Shown here one piece after another: positions 52,148-60,965 of a stretch of DNA of 64,000 bases. Below the pieces are notes generated by a model. That model was not told the DNA's origin. It saw nothing but the letters and a program-made list of their open reading frames with translations, and did no database searches. The stretch lies in the NCBI RefSeq assembly GCF_041435115.1, contig NZ_CP108046.1:1488001-1552000 (forward strand), in the 5' to 3' direction. Made by a program: the position numbers and the translations under genes. The DNA comes from Streptomyces sp. NBC_00289 (GTDB lineage Bacteria; Actinomycetota; Actinomycetes; Streptomycetales; Streptomycetaceae). Position 1 is the stretch's first letter, and each line of letters starts with the position of its first letter.

Positions 52148-53133
52148 CGCCGAAAGCACCTACCGTCCTGCTCTTCGGGATCTATCCGGGCGGAGTCACC
52201 GGAGATGACGCCGGGGGCCTGACCAGCGGCAAACCCGACGACCCGGCACTCATATCGCAATCGCTCGACCGTCTCCAGGGCCGGGCAGACCGCCCCTTCC
52301 TCGTACGCGCCTACACGGCGTTCGACACCGCCACCCGGCTCGGCGGGCCGCACCCGATCGCGACGCCCACCGCCGCGGTCCAATTCGCCGTCCACGGACG
52401 CCGCTTGGACCTGGTGGCGCAGTACCGATCCGCCGGCGGGGACGTCGCCGGCTACTGCGCCTTCCTGCGGGAGTTGGTCCACCAGTACGGCTCGATCACC
52501 AGCACACTGCAGGTGACGGAAGAACCGAACGTCACCTCGAACCCCGTCCTGGACGGTTACTACCCGTCGGTGCGCGAAGCGATCGTTCAGGGAGTGTCCG
52601 CCGCCAAGGCGCAGGCCCGCGAACTGGGTCACTCGCACCTGCGGATCGGATTCAACACCACGCCGCTGTTCGGGCCGGCCGCCTCCTTCGTCACCGAACT
52701 GACCGACCTCGGCGGGGACGGTTTCGTCGCCGACCTCGACTACGTCGGACTGGACTTCTTCCCCGACGTCTTCCGACCGGTTTCCGCATCCGACCTCGCC
52801 GACGCCGTGGAGGGAGTGCTGCGCCATCACCGTGAGTCGGTGCTGACCCCCGCCGGCCTCGGGCACCTGCCGCTGCACATCACGGAACACGGCTGGCCCA
52901 CCGGACCCGAGCGGCCCGCGCACCGCCAGGCGGAGGTCGTCGACACAGTGGTCTGCGTGATCGCGGCCCAGGCGACACGTCTCGGGCTGAGCGGCTACAC
53001 CCACTTCGCGCTCCGTGACGCCGACAGCGCGCATCCGGGGCTGTTCCACCAGTTCGGTCTGACCAGCGACGACTACGCGCCCAAGCCCGCCTTCGAGACG
53101 ATGAGGCGACTGGTCGAACGGTTCAGCGTCTGA
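52144..53133 (+). CDS. TIM-barrel glycoside hydrolase-like protein, translationally coupled to padR
   Basis: The 329-residue protein starts at a GTG overlapping the PadR stop by 4 bp. There is no signal peptide, so it is cytoplasmic. Sequence suggests a GH-A-type barrel: PFLVRAYTAFD at strand 1, STLQVTEEPNVTSNP with a candidate acid/base glutamate, LDYVGLDFFPDVFRP, and LPLHITEHGWPTGPER with a candidate nucleophile glutamate on strand 7, then YTHFALRDADS. The two glutamates in TEEPN and TEHGWP are as expected for clan A retaining glycosidases. I cannot assign a GH family or substrate. Confidence 0.72.
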   Translation: MTPKAPTVLLFGIYPGGVTGDDAGGLTSGKPDDPALISQSLDRLQGRADRPFLVRAYTAFDTATRLGGPHPIATPTAAVQFAVHGRRLDLVAQYRSAGGDVAGYCAFLRELVHQYGSITSTLQVTEEPNVTSNPVLDGYYPSVREAIVQGVSAAKAQARELGHSHLRIGFNTTPLFGPAASFVTELTDLGGDGFVADLDYVGLDFFPDVFRPVSASDLADAVEGVLRHHRESVLTPAGLGHLPLHITEHGWPTGPERPAHRQAEVVDTVVCVIAAQATRLGLSGYTHFALRDADSAHPGLFHQFGLTSDDYAPKPAFETMRRLVERFSV

Positions 53134-53154
53134 GATTCACCCGGAGCACGGATA

Positions 53155-53183
53155 CGGCGTCCTGGAACCGTTCCAGGACGCCG
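53155..53183 (+). terminator. Perfect-stem terminator after the glycosidase-like gene
   Basis: Arms CGGCGTCCTGGAA (53155-53167) and TTCCAGGACGCCG (53171-53183) pair over 13 bp around a 3-base loop, 22 bp past the stop. The following 190 bp to the next stop hold no gene I can support. Confidence 0.88.
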
Positions 53184-53373
53184 CGCCGCGGTTGCCGCTT
53201 CCCGAACCGCGGTGAACCCGCCGTGTCGTAATGGGCACGTTCGGGCACTTCATCGGTGATGAAGCCACCATGCTCGCCCACCCGACGGTGAAGCGGCAGA
53301 GATCCTTCCGCCTCGTCACACTCTCTTAAGAACTACGACCGACCGGTCCGCGCATCACGCGACGGCCGGCCCG

Positions 53374-54237
53374 TCAGTTGTGGATGACGAAGTCGTCGTA
53401 GACATGTACGCCCTCGCGGCCCGCGATGTCGTCGACGGCCGCGCGCAGGCGGCGCAGGTGCTCGCCGTTCATCTCCAGCGGTGGCTCGTCGGGCTGGTAG
53501 GTGGTGCGCACCGGATAGTCCTTGCCGGGGGTGGTGGTCATCTCGATGTGGCATCCCAGGACATGGGTGACGGTGCGTGTTCCGGCGAAGTCCGCGAGGC
53601 GGTGGACGCTGCGCCGGAAGTCGTCCCACCGGTCGACGTACAGACGTCCCCGGTAGACGGTGTCCCCCGTGAGGAGAATGCCGGTGTGGGGGTCGTAGTA
53701 GGTCACGGCGGCCTCGTGGTGGCCGGGGGTGGCCAGACATTCCAGCTCGCGTCCACCCAGGTCGAGCCGTACCGCCCGATCCGGATCCGCTGTCAGGCCG
53801 AGGAACGCCCACGCCTCGTCGACGTCGGCCCCGACGACCTCGGTGTCGGGGCGGTCGGTGAACTGACCGTCGCCCGCGACGTGGTCCGCGTGTCCGTGCG
53901 TGTGCAGCACCAGCAGCCGGTAGCGGTCACGCGGGTGGGCCGAGAGCCAGGCGTCGACCAGGCCGTCGACGACATGACGCAGCGGGAAGTGCTCGGGGTT
54001 CTCGGTGGCACCGGTGTCGATGAGGACCGCACGCTCGTTCCCGAACAGCAGGAAGAGGAACGGCGCTTCGTAGTGCACCGCCTTGTTCTGCCGAAGCACG
54101 AAGGTGTGCTCGTCGTAGGCGTGGACCTGGATGTCGGGATCCGTGTTGTGCTTCGCCGAGGGCGAGCCGTGGATCCACCGCACATCCAGGGGCCGCGCTG
54201 CGGGCACGCGGTGGCCGAAGGCGATCTGGCGTTCCAT
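53374..54237 (-). CDS. Metallo-beta-lactamase-fold hydrolase
   Basis: The 287-residue protein has the MBL metal motif VLHTHGHADHVAGDGQF (HxHxDH), further metal ligands in CLATPGHHEAAVTYYDP and LLTGDTVYRGRLYVDRWDDF, and a final His in VLGCHIEMT. The reaction is hydrolysis of an unknown ester, lactone or thioester. The extended C-terminus (YPVRTTYQPDEPPLEMNGEHLRRLRAAVDDI) is typical of a Streptomyces subgroup. The ATG at 54237 is chosen by length. Confidence 0.9.
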   Translation of the reverse strand: MERQIAFGHRVPAARPLDVRWIHGSPSAKHNTDPDIQVHAYDEHTFVLRQNKAVHYEAPFLFLLFGNERAVLIDTGATENPEHFPLRHVVDGLVDAWLSAHPRDRYRLLVLHTHGHADHVAGDGQFTDRPDTEVVGADVDEAWAFLGLTADPDRAVRLDLGGRELECLATPGHHEAAVTYYDPHTGILLTGDTVYRGRLYVDRWDDFRRSVHRLADFAGTRTVTHVLGCHIEMTTTPGKDYPVRTTYQPDEPPLEMNGEHLRRLRAAVDDIAGREGVHVYDDFVIHN

Positions 54238-54422
54238 CCCCCATGTCTATCACCGGGTCGGACGGTCAGTGCCTGCGGAACAAGGCAGTCGCGTCACGGT
54301 CCCGGCCGGAACTGCGGTCAGTCCGAGATCGGCGACGCCGCGGAGCCGGACGCCCGCGGCTTCGTCTGCTTCCCCACCCAGTGCACGGATTCCGCCGCGG
54401 CCGGCCATGGGTCTCATGCTTG

Positions 54423-54878
54423 TCAGCGGGGATGACAGTTGAGCGTGCCGAGAGGCCAGTCCTTGGTCAGCCAGGTGGTCACCGCCTCGTGCAGTGGGGC
54501 GTCCAGATGGGCGCGGTCGGCCCGTACCCAGGTGCGGACGTCGGTGTCATGGTTGTCGGAGCGGGACGGGTAGATGTAGACGCATCCGATCACCTCGTCG
54601 CCGGTGGTCTCGATGACGGTGTAGGTGAATCCGCTGCGCCGGGCGAAGTCGTCCGCGTGACGTCGCAGGTCAGCGAGGTTCTCCTCGGAGGTCATGCCGT
54701 TCGCGGGGGGCCAGTCCCGGTCATGGAAGCCCGGGGTCGCGCGGATGTGCTCGATGCTGCCGGTCCAGGCGGCCAGGTCGTCGGCGTTGTGCTGCGGCCC
54801 GAGCGGTTCCAGGCGGAATCGGGGGGTGATCAGCTCCAGGGGGACGACGAAGTCGTCGGGGACGAAGGCATGACTCAT
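54423..54878 (-). CDS. GNAT-family acetyltransferase
   Basis: The 151-residue protein begins MSHAFVPDDFVVPLELITPRFRLEPLGPQHNADDLAAWTGSIEHI, the opening of a GNAT (RimJ/RimL-like) subgroup. FTYTVIETTGDEVIGCVYIYPSRS is strand 4/5, and VRADRAHLDAPLHEAVTTWL replaces the usual QxxGxG loop, which is degenerate here. The protein is short at the C-terminus compared with typical members. TAGCTT seven bases before the ATG predicts a leaderless transcript. Substrate is unknown. Confidence 0.82.
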   Translation of the reverse strand: MSHAFVPDDFVVPLELITPRFRLEPLGPQHNADDLAAWTGSIEHIRATPGFHDRDWPPANGMTSEENLADLRRHADDFARRSGFTYTVIETTGDEVIGCVYIYPSRSDNHDTDVRTWVRADRAHLDAPLHEAVTTWLTKDWPLGTLNCHPR

Positions 54879-55000
54879 GACGTCGAAGCTACGCGGTACG
54901 GCGTCGGGCGGGCTTCCTATTCGGTCAGGCCGCCCGCCTCGCGCGGAACGCACCGGCCGATGTCGTGGCGGAGCCGCTGGTGAGCGGTCCGGCAGCCGAC

Positions 55001-55050
55001 GCATCCGGACCTCGACCGGATGCGGTGGGCCGCGGTCGAGGTCCGGATGC
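55001..55050 (-). terminator. Terminator of the urtABCDE operon
   Basis: An 18-bp arm (55001-55018, GCATCCGGACCTCGACCG) and its exact complement (55033-55050) enclose a 14-base loop. It ends 11 bp beyond the urtE stop codon on the minus strand. Confidence 0.92.
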
Positions 55051-55061
55051 TTCGCTGGTTC

Positions 55062-55763
55062 TCAGACGCTGAGCGCGGCGCGTACCGTCTGCTCGGCGGC
55101 TGTTCCGCCCGCGCCCGAGGACGTGACGCGGCCCGCCTCGAGCACGTAGTACTGCCGGGCGGCGCGCATGGCGAAGCCGACATGCTGCTCGACCAGGAGG
55201 ACGGACAGTCCGCCGCGCCGGGTCAGGGCGAGGATCGTCTCCTCGATCTCGGCGACGACGGACGGCTGGATGCCTTCGGTGGGTTCGTCGAGCAGGAGGA
55301 GCTTCGGCCGGGTGATCAGGGCGCGGGCGATGGCGAGTTGCTGACGCTGTCCGCCGGACAGCAGGCCGGCGCGGCGGCCGGAGAGCTCGCGCAGCACGGG
55401 GAAGAGGTCGAGGGCCTCGGCCACCGCCCCTTTGCCCTCGGGGCGTCCGTCGGCGACGAGTTGGAGGTTCTCGGCGGTGGTCAGGTGAGGGAAGGACTGC
55501 TGGCCCTGGGGGACGTAGGCCATGCCGCGGGCGACCCGCTGGTGGGGGGCGAGGCGGGTGATGTCCTCGCCGTCCAGCAGGACGGCGCCGTTCTTCGGCT
55601 TGATCAGGCCCATGGCGACGCGCAGCAGGGTGCTCTTGCCGGCGCCGTTGTGGCCGAGGACGGCGGCGACACCGTTCTTCGGGACCGAGACCGTCACACC
55701 GTGGAGGACCGTGGTGCGGTCGTAGCCGGCCTGGACGGAACTGATGTCCAGCATGGGTCTCAT
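55062..55763 (-). CDS. urtE: Urea ABC transporter ATP-binding subunit UrtE
   Basis: The 233-residue ATPase has Walker A LGHNGAGKSTLLRVAM (about 36-51), Q-loop YVPQGQQSFPHLT, signature LLSGGQRQQLAIARAL, Walker B LLLLDEPTEGIQPSVV and the H-loop in LLVEQHVGFAM. The Q-loop and EGIQP sequence fit the LivF/UrtE group. It forms the nucleotide-binding dimer with UrtD, driving uptake by UrtBC. The ATG overlaps the urtD stop by 4 bp. Confidence 0.93.
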   Translation of the reverse strand: MRPMLDISSVQAGYDRTTVLHGVTVSVPKNGVAAVLGHNGAGKSTLLRVAMGLIKPKNGAVLLDGEDITRLAPHQRVARGMAYVPQGQQSFPHLTTAENLQLVADGRPEGKGAVAEALDLFPVLRELSGRRAGLLSGGQRQQLAIARALITRPKLLLLDEPTEGIQPSVVAEIEETILALTRRGGLSVLLVEQHVGFAMRAARQYYVLEAGRVTSSGAGGTAAEQTVRAALSV

Positions 55764-56596
55764 GCCTCCTCGGCGACGGCGACGGGAGCGACGGGCGAAG
55801 CCGGCTCCGGTACGGGTTCGGGTTCGGGTTCGGGTTCGGGTTCGGCTTCCGAGGCTCGGCCCAGGTAGACCTCCTGGACCTTGGCGTCGGCCTGGACCTC
55901 GGCGACCGTGCCCTCGCTGAGGACCTTGCCGGCGTGCAGGACGGTGACGCTACGGGCGAAGGAGCGCATGAAGTCCATGTCGTGTTCGATGACGACGACT
56001 GTGTGGTCCGCGCCGACGCGCTGCAACAGCTCACCGGTCGCCTCGCGCTCCTCGTGGCTCATGCCGGCCACCGGCTCGTCGAGCAGCAGCAGTCGTACGT
56101 CCTGCACGAGCAGCATGCCGATCTCCAGCCACTGCTTCTGCCCGTGGGCGAGGGCGCCCGCCGGGCGGTCGCACAGCGCGGTCAGACCGGTGGTCTCCAG
56201 GGCCTTCGCGACCGGCTCGGGAATGCTCCGGCGGCGGCGCAGCATCGTCCACACGCCGCGCCCGGCGCCGGCGGCGATGTCGAGGTTCTGCAGGACGGTC
56301 AGTTCCTCGAAGACCGTGGCCGTCTGGAAGGTGCGGCCGATGCCCATGCGGGCGATCTTCTGCACGGGCTTGCCGAGCAGGTCCTGATCGCCGAAGCGGA
56401 CGGACCCGGTGGCCTTCACCAGACCGGTCACGGCGTCGACCAGGGTGGTCTTGCCGGCGCCGTTCGGGCCGATGAGGAAACGCAGGTCGCCCGGTCGGAT
56501 GTCCAGGTCGACGCCGTCGACGGCGGTGAACCCGTCGAACGTCACCCGCAGGTCGCGGACGGTCAGCCCCTCCCCTCGCACGCTGTCGCCGCTCAT
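55760..56596 (-). CDS. urtD: Urea ABC transporter ATP-binding subunit UrtD, with Glu-Pro repeat tail
   Basis: The 278-residue ATPase has Walker A IGPNGAGKTTLVDAVTG, ARMGIGRTFQTATVFEELT, signature LAHGQKQWLEIGMLL (the GQKQW form typical of UrtD), Walker B LLLLDEPVAGMS and VVVIEHDMDFM. It partners UrtE. The C-terminal 30 residues are (Glu-Pro)n and Val/Ala/Pro-rich, encoded in part by a GGGTTC hexamer repeat, and are not part of the fold. The gene overlaps both urtC and urtE by 4 bp. Confidence 0.94.
   Translation of the reverse strand: MSGDSVRGEGLTVRDLRVTFDGFTAVDGVDLDIRPGDLRFLIGPNGAGKTTLVDAVTGLVKATGSVRFGDQDLLGKPVQKIARMGIGRTFQTATVFEELTVLQNLDIAAGAGRGVWTMLRRRRSIPEPVAKALETTGLTALCDRPAGALAHGQKQWLEIGMLLVQDVRLLLLDEPVAGMSHEEREATGELLQRVGADHTVVVIEHDMDFMRSFARSVTVLHAGKVLSEGTVAEVQADAKVQEVYLGRASEAEPEPEPEPEPVPEPASPVAPVAVAEEA
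55814..55843 (+). repeat. Hexanucleotide microsatellite GGGTTC x5 inside urtD
   Basis: Five perfect GGGTTC units encode the Glu-Pro repeats at the UrtD C-terminus (minus strand). As in trpF the unit preserves frame, so slippage changes only tail length. Confidence 0.88.
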
Positions 56597-57837
56597 GTCG
56601 TCCCTCCGGTCGTGCGAGACCCGGTCTCGCCGGTCGTCGTCAGGGTCCCGGCCTCGCCGATCGCCGCGACGGTTCCGGTGTCACCCGCGGTCGTACGGAT
56701 GCCGGTCCCGCCCGACTTCGTGCGGATACCGGTCTCACCAGGGGTGGGAGTGGTGGTACGGCGACGCCTGCGCACGACGGTCAGCAGGGAGGCCAGTCCG
56801 CCCGGCAGGAAGCCGACCGCGAGGACGAACAGCAGGCCCTGGAGGTAGGTCCACGCTGCGGGGAAGGCGTCCGACAGGGTGCTCTGTGCCCAGGCGACGG
56901 CGATCGCGCCGAGGACCGCGCCGACCAGCGAGGCCCGGCCGCCGACGGCGGCACCGATGACGAAGCCGATGGACGGCACGATCCCGATCAGCGCCGGGGA
57001 GATGATGCCGACGGCCGGCACGAACAGTGCGCCCGCGAGGCCCGCCATGCCGGCCGCGACGACGTAGGCGACGAGTTTGACGGTGGCCGGGTTGTAGCCG
57101 AGGAAGCGGACCCGTTCCTCGGAGTCCCGTACGGCGACCAGGAGTTCGCCGTAGCGGCTGACGAACAGTTGACGGGCGGCGATCATCAGCAGGAGCAGGA
57201 CGACGGCGATGACGAGGTACACCAGGCGCTGGTTGACGGGGTCGTCCAGCGAGTAGCCGAAGAAGCCCTGGATGTCGGTCAGGCCGTTGGTGCCTCCGGT
57301 GGTGGCCTGCTGGCCGACCAGCCAGATGGACAGGGCGGCGGCGAGTGCCTGGCTCAGGATCGCGAAGTAGGCGCCCTTGACCCGGCGTTGGAAGACGAAG
57401 AAGCCGAGCAGTGCGGCGACCGCCATCGGCAGCAGTACGGTCATGAGCAGGGCGAAGGCCGGGTTGGCGAAGGGCCGCCACCACCAGGGCAGGGCGTCGC
57501 CGGTGCCGTAGAGCTGCATGAAGTCGGGCAGCGTCTCGCCGGTGGCGGCGGCGTCGGCGAGCTTGAGGTGCATGGCCATGGCGTAGCCGCCGAGGCCGAA
57601 GAAGACTCCCTGGCCGAGCACCATGAGTCCGCCGCGGCCCCAGGCGAGGCTGACACCGACGGCCACGATGGCGTAGCAGAGGTACTTCGCGAGGAGGGAG
57701 AGGCGGAAGTCGGAGAGGGCGAGGGGGGCGACGCCGAGCAGGAGGACGGCGCCGAGGGCGAAGGCGCCGGGTACCCGTAGGCGTGCCGCGAGGGGCATGG
57801 CCGCCGGGGTCGCCGCGGACGGGGTCGTTGTCGTCAT
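56593..57837 (-). CDS. urtC: Urea ABC transporter permease UrtC, with repetitive C-terminal tail
   Basis: The 414-residue permease has about ten helices of the LivM/UrtC type: YLCYAIVAVGVSLAWGRGGLMVLGQGVFFGLGGYAMAMHL, the urea-type GTNGLTDIQGFFG loop and FVIGAAVGGRASLVGAVLGAIAVAWAQSTLSDAFP. The last 50 residues (from about residue 365) are Thr/Gly-rich degenerate repeats (GIRTKSGGTGIRTTAGDTG) not found in the core family. Start and stop overlap urtB and urtD by 4 bp. It forms the membrane channel with UrtB. Confidence 0.93.
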   Translation of the reverse strand: MTTTTPSAATPAAMPLAARLRVPGAFALGAVLLLGVAPLALSDFRLSLLAKYLCYAIVAVGVSLAWGRGGLMVLGQGVFFGLGGYAMAMHLKLADAAATGETLPDFMQLYGTGDALPWWWRPFANPAFALLMTVLLPMAVAALLGFFVFQRRVKGAYFAILSQALAAALSIWLVGQQATTGGTNGLTDIQGFFGYSLDDPVNQRLVYLVIAVVLLLLMIAARQLFVSRYGELLVAVRDSEERVRFLGYNPATVKLVAYVVAAGMAGLAGALFVPAVGIISPALIGIVPSIGFVIGAAVGGRASLVGAVLGAIAVAWAQSTLSDAFPAAWTYLQGLLFVLAVGFLPGGLASLLTVVRRRRRTTTPTPGETGIRTKSGGTGIRTTAGDTGTVAAIGEAGTLTTTGETGSRTTGGTT

Positions 57838-58721
57838 GCGAGGCTCCGGGTGCGCAGTGTGTACAGGCCCTGGGGACGCCACTGGAGGAAGGCGACGATC
57901 GCCACCAGTACGACGACCTTCGCGACGCTGACCGTCGTCGAGTACTCCAGGACCGACTGGAGCACGCCGAGCGCGAAGGCGGTGATGACGCTGCCCTTGA
58001 GCTGGCCGATGCCGCCCACGACGACGACGAGGAAGGCGTCGACGATGTAGTTGGTGCCCATCGTCGGGCCGATCGGGCCGACCAGGGTGAGCGCTACGCC
58101 GGCCACGCCCGCGAGGCCCGAGCCGATGAAGAAGGTCACGCGGTCGACCTGTCCGGTGGCGATGCCGGACACCTCGGCGAGGTCCCGGTTCTGTACGACG
58201 GCCCGGATACGCCGGCCGAGCGGGGTGAGCCGCAGGATGAGGGTGAGGGCGAGGACGCTCAGCAGGGCGAGACCGAGGATGAACAGCCTGCTGTTGGCGA
58301 AGGTGACGCCGCCGCCCAGCGAGATGTTGCCGGTGAGCAGGTCGGGGGCGTGGGTCTGCACGTTGGGTGCGCCGAAGACGTCCCGTGCGAGTTGCTGGAG
58401 CATGAGCGAGACGCCCCAGGTGACCAGCAGGGTGTCCAGCGGCCGTGTGTAGAGCCGGCGGATGAGCAGCCACTCCAGCAGCGCGCCCATGGTGCCCGCG
58501 ACCACGAACGCCACCGGAAGCGCGACGAGCAGGGAGAGGCCGGCGTCGCTGATGGACTTCTGGAGGACGTACGTCGTGTAGGCGCCGGCCATGATGAACT
58601 CGCCGTGCGCCATGTTGATCACGCCCATCTGACCGAAGGTCAGGGTCAGGCCGAGCGCGATGAGCAGGAGGACGGCACCGATGCTGATGCCGGTGAATGA
58701 CTGGTTGAGGATGACCGTCAT
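57834..58721 (-). CDS. urtB: Urea ABC transporter permease UrtB
   Basis: The 295-residue permease begins MTVILNQSFTGISIGAVLLL and has eight or so helices including LTFGQMGVINMAHGEFIMAGAY, RLTPLGRRIRAVVQNRDLAEVSGI and YIVDAFLVVVVGGIGQLKGSVITAFALG, all standard for LivH/UrtB. It overlaps urtC by 4 bp. A 92-bp gap with a hairpin separates it from urtA. Confidence 0.94.
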   Translation of the reverse strand: MTVILNQSFTGISIGAVLLLIALGLTLTFGQMGVINMAHGEFIMAGAYTTYVLQKSISDAGLSLLVALPVAFVVAGTMGALLEWLLIRRLYTRPLDTLLVTWGVSLMLQQLARDVFGAPNVQTHAPDLLTGNISLGGGVTFANSRLFILGLALLSVLALTLILRLTPLGRRIRAVVQNRDLAEVSGIATGQVDRVTFFIGSGLAGVAGVALTLVGPIGPTMGTNYIVDAFLVVVVGGIGQLKGSVITAFALGVLQSVLEYSTTVSVAKVVVLVAIVAFLQWRPQGLYTLRTRSLA

Positions 58722-58768
58722 GGGTCGGCTCCGGTTCGGGGACGGGAGTGCGGGCTTGCCGTGGGGGC

Positions 58769-58795
58769 GACCCGGCCCGGTGAGGGGGCCGGGTC
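58769..58795 (-). other. Intercistronic hairpin between urtA and urtB
   Basis: Arms GACCCGGCC (58769-58777) and GGCCGGGTC (58787-58795) form a 9-bp stem with a 9-base loop. Hairpins at this place after a binding-protein gene usually stabilise its message or cause partial termination, so that UrtA is made in excess. Confidence 0.65.
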
Positions 58796-58813
58796 CATCC
58801 GTCGGGCCGGGGC

Positions 58814-60067
58814 TCAGGAGAGGCCGGAGGCCCAGGAGTAGCCCTTGAGGTACGGGTCCGGCTTGATCGGCTTGCCCGAGTTCCACACCTCGGTGATGAG
58901 GCCGTCGGAGCCGACCTTGCCGATCCGGGCCGTCTTGTAGACGTGCTGGGTGGTGCCGTCGACGGTGACCTTGCCCTCGGGTGCGTCCAGGGTGATGCCG
59001 CCGGCTGCCGCCTTGATCTTGGCGACGTCGAACGAGCCGGCCTTCTCGACCATCTCCTTCCACAGGTAGACGGAGATGTAGGCCGCCTCCATGGGGTCGG
59101 AGGTCGGCTTGTCCTTGCCGTAGGCCGCCTGGTAGGCCGCGACGAACTTCGTGTTGGCCGCGCCCGGTGTGGTCTCGTAGTAGTTCCAGGCCGTCAGCTG
59201 GTCGGCCAGGTACTGGGTGCCGATGCTCTTGACCTCCTCCTCGGCGATGGAGACGGAGAGGACCGGCATGCTCTTCGCGGTCATTCCGGAGGACTTGTAC
59301 TCCTTGAAGAAGGCCACGTTGCTGTCGCCGTTGAGGGTGTTGAACACCGCGTCGGCACCGGAGCCCTTGACCTTGTTGACGATGGTGCTGAACTCCGTGG
59401 AGCCCAGCGGCGCGTAGTCCTCGCCCATCACCTGCATGCCGTTGGCCTTCGCGTACGCCTTGATGATCTTGTTGGCGGTGCGCGGGAAGACGTAGTCGCT
59501 GCCGACCAGGTAGAGCTTGGTCAGGCCCTGCTTCTTCAGGTAGTCCAGGGCCGGCACGATCTGCTGGTTGGTGGTGGCGCCGATGTAGAAGATGTACGGC
59601 GACTGCTCCAGGCCCTCGTACTGCACGGGATAGAACAGCGGTGACTTGTACCGCTCGAACACCGGCTTGACGGCCTTGCGGCTGGCCGAGGTCCAGCAGC
59701 CGAAGGTGGCGGCGACCTTGTCGTCCGTGATGAGCGCCTCGGCCTTCTCCGCGAAGGTCGGCCAGTCGGAGGCGCCGTCCTGGCTGATGGGCTTGAGCTT
59801 CTTGCCCAGGACGCCACCGGCGGCGTTGATCTCCTTGACGGCGAGCAGGAGCGCGTTGTGGACCGTGACCTCACTGATGGCCATCGTGCCCGACAGCGAG
59901 TTCAGCAGACCGACCTTGACGGTGTCGCCGGACGTGTCCGCCTTGGCGCCGGAGTCCGACGCCGTCTCACTGCCCGTCTTGGCGCCACAGGCGCTGAGAG
60001 CGGCGGACGCGCCGGCGGCCGATATACCTGCGAGAAGACCGCGTCTGCTGATGCTGATCCCGGACAT
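58814..60067 (-). CDS. urtA: Urea ABC transporter substrate-binding lipoprotein UrtA
   Basis: The 417-residue protein has a TAT-like lipoprotein signal: [22 protein letters not shown], with the lipobox cysteine at about residue 27. [85 protein letters not shown] and [11 protein letters not shown] follow; the YPVQYEG and GATTNQQ segments are diagnostic for UrtA/FmdD. It binds urea (or short amides) outside the membrane and delivers it to UrtBC. AAGGAGGT lies before the ATG. The upstream region has four 11-bp-phased GlnR-like elements. Confidence 0.95.
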   Translation of the reverse strand: MSGISISRRGLLAGISAAGASAALSACGAKTGSETASDSGAKADTSGDTVKVGLLNSLSGTMAISEVTVHNALLLAVKEINAAGGVLGKKLKPISQDGASDWPTFAEKAEALITDDKVAATFGCWTSASRKAVKPVFERYKSPLFYPVQYEGLEQSPYIFYIGATTNQQIVPALDYLKKQGLTKLYLVGSDYVFPRTANKIIKAYAKANGMQVMGEDYAPLGSTEFSTIVNKVKGSGADAVFNTLNGDSNVAFFKEYKSSGMTAKSMPVLSVSIAEEEVKSIGTQYLADQLTAWNYYETTPGAANTKFVAAYQAAYGKDKPTSDPMEAAYISVYLWKEMVEKAGSFDVAKIKAAAGGITLDAPEGKVTVDGTTQHVYKTARIGKVGSDGLITEVWNSGKPIKPDPYLKGYSWASGLS

Positions 60068-60243
60068 GCACAACCTCCTTGCCCCGAAGGGCGATGCGAT
60101 AAGAGCGGAAGGGCTCCGTGGCGGAGCCCGGGGAGGGAATGGAGGTGAACGCGCTTCAGAAGCGGCGGCGTTGACGCACGGGTTCCCCAGCCGTTCCGGG
60201 GTGACGTCCGGGCTGGTTGCTGAAGTGCGACCACAGCCTGCGA

Positions 60244-60289
60244 GGAAACTGTTTCCACTGCGTTTCCGCGCAATTGAAGAACAGTTTCC
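60244..60289 (-). promoter_or_regulatory. GlnR-like 11-bp-phased operator of the urt operon
   Basis: On the minus strand GAAAC occurs with its plus-strand copy GTTTC at 60251, 60262 and 60284, and a degenerate element (TCAAT on the minus strand) sits at 60273. All are spaced exactly 11 bp. Period-11 GnAAC/GTnAC half-sites are the known pattern of actinobacterial GlnR boxes, which activate nitrogen-scavenging genes. A 13-bp palindrome GGAAACTGTTTCC (60244-60256) overlaps. The urt operon would be induced by nitrogen limitation. Confidence 0.75.
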
Positions 60290-60343
60290 AGAGGAAGTAA
60301 TCAAGTGGCCCAAAACTGTGATGTCGTCACGGGAGATACAGGG

Positions 60344-60372
60344 TTGACAGCAGTGCGGTATTGGCAATTAAT
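60344..60372 (+). promoter_or_regulatory. Putative promoter of the marR gene
   Basis: A consensus -35 TTGACA (60344-60349) and ATTAAT (60367-60372) are 17 bp apart. The predicted start near 60379 gives a leader of about 95 nt to the ATG at 60474. The area is unusually AT-rich for this genome. Confidence 0.6.
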
Positions 60373-60473
60373 GCTTCCTGCCGAAAGGATCAGTTTTCCG
60401 CTTTCCCTTGTCGCGGGCCGGGTGATCGACGGTAGGCTCGGGTACCGGCCGACGACACGAGCGGAGGAGCGCG

Positions 60474-60965
60474 ATGCCGAGACGGCCCCAGGAACTGCTC
60501 TACCTGCTCACCCGGACCGAACGTCTCGCCGTGCGCCGAGTGCGGTCCGTGCTGGACGAGTTCGACTGCACCGTCGAGGCGTGGCGGGTGCTGGATCTGC
60601 TGTCCGACGGACAGGGCCACAACATGACGGCCCTCGCCGACCACGCGTTCCTGCCGGCGCCCAGCCTCACCAAGCTGGTCGACCAGCTCGTCGACCAGAA
60701 CCTGCTCTTCCGGCGCGTCGATCCCGCCGACCGGCGTCGTGTGCTGGCGCATCTCACCCCGCGCGGTAAGCGGCGCTGGCAGCTGCTGGCCCGCGAGGTG
60801 CGGGCCGACTGGGGCGAGTTGGAGACTCCGCTCACGGACGAGGAGACGCGGCGGCTGGACGAGCTGCTGGACCGGCTGGCGGGGACGCTGGAGGACCCGG
60901 GCACGCGCGGTCCGCGGCGCGTCACAACAGGTGGTCAGGAGCGCGGAGTTGGGCGAGCACGTTGA
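60474..60965 (+). CDS. MarR-family regulator
   Basis: The 163-residue protein has the MarR winged helix: RTERLAVRRVRSVLDEFDCTVEAWRVLDLLSDGQGHNMTALADHAFLPAPSLTKLVDQLVDQNLLFRRVDPADRRRVLAHLTPRGKRRWQLL. Asp-Arg-Arg of the wing is kept. It is divergent from urtA and convergent with the UrtA-like receptor gene, with which its last 44 bp overlap. Its targets are probably the urt operon or itself; the ligand is unknown. Confidence 0.93.
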   Translation: MPRRPQELLYLLTRTERLAVRRVRSVLDEFDCTVEAWRVLDLLSDGQGHNMTALADHAFLPAPSLTKLVDQLVDQNLLFRRVDPADRRRVLAHLTPRGKRRWQLLAREVRADWGELETPLTDEETRRLDELLDRLAGTLEDPGTRGPRRVTTGGQERGVGRAR

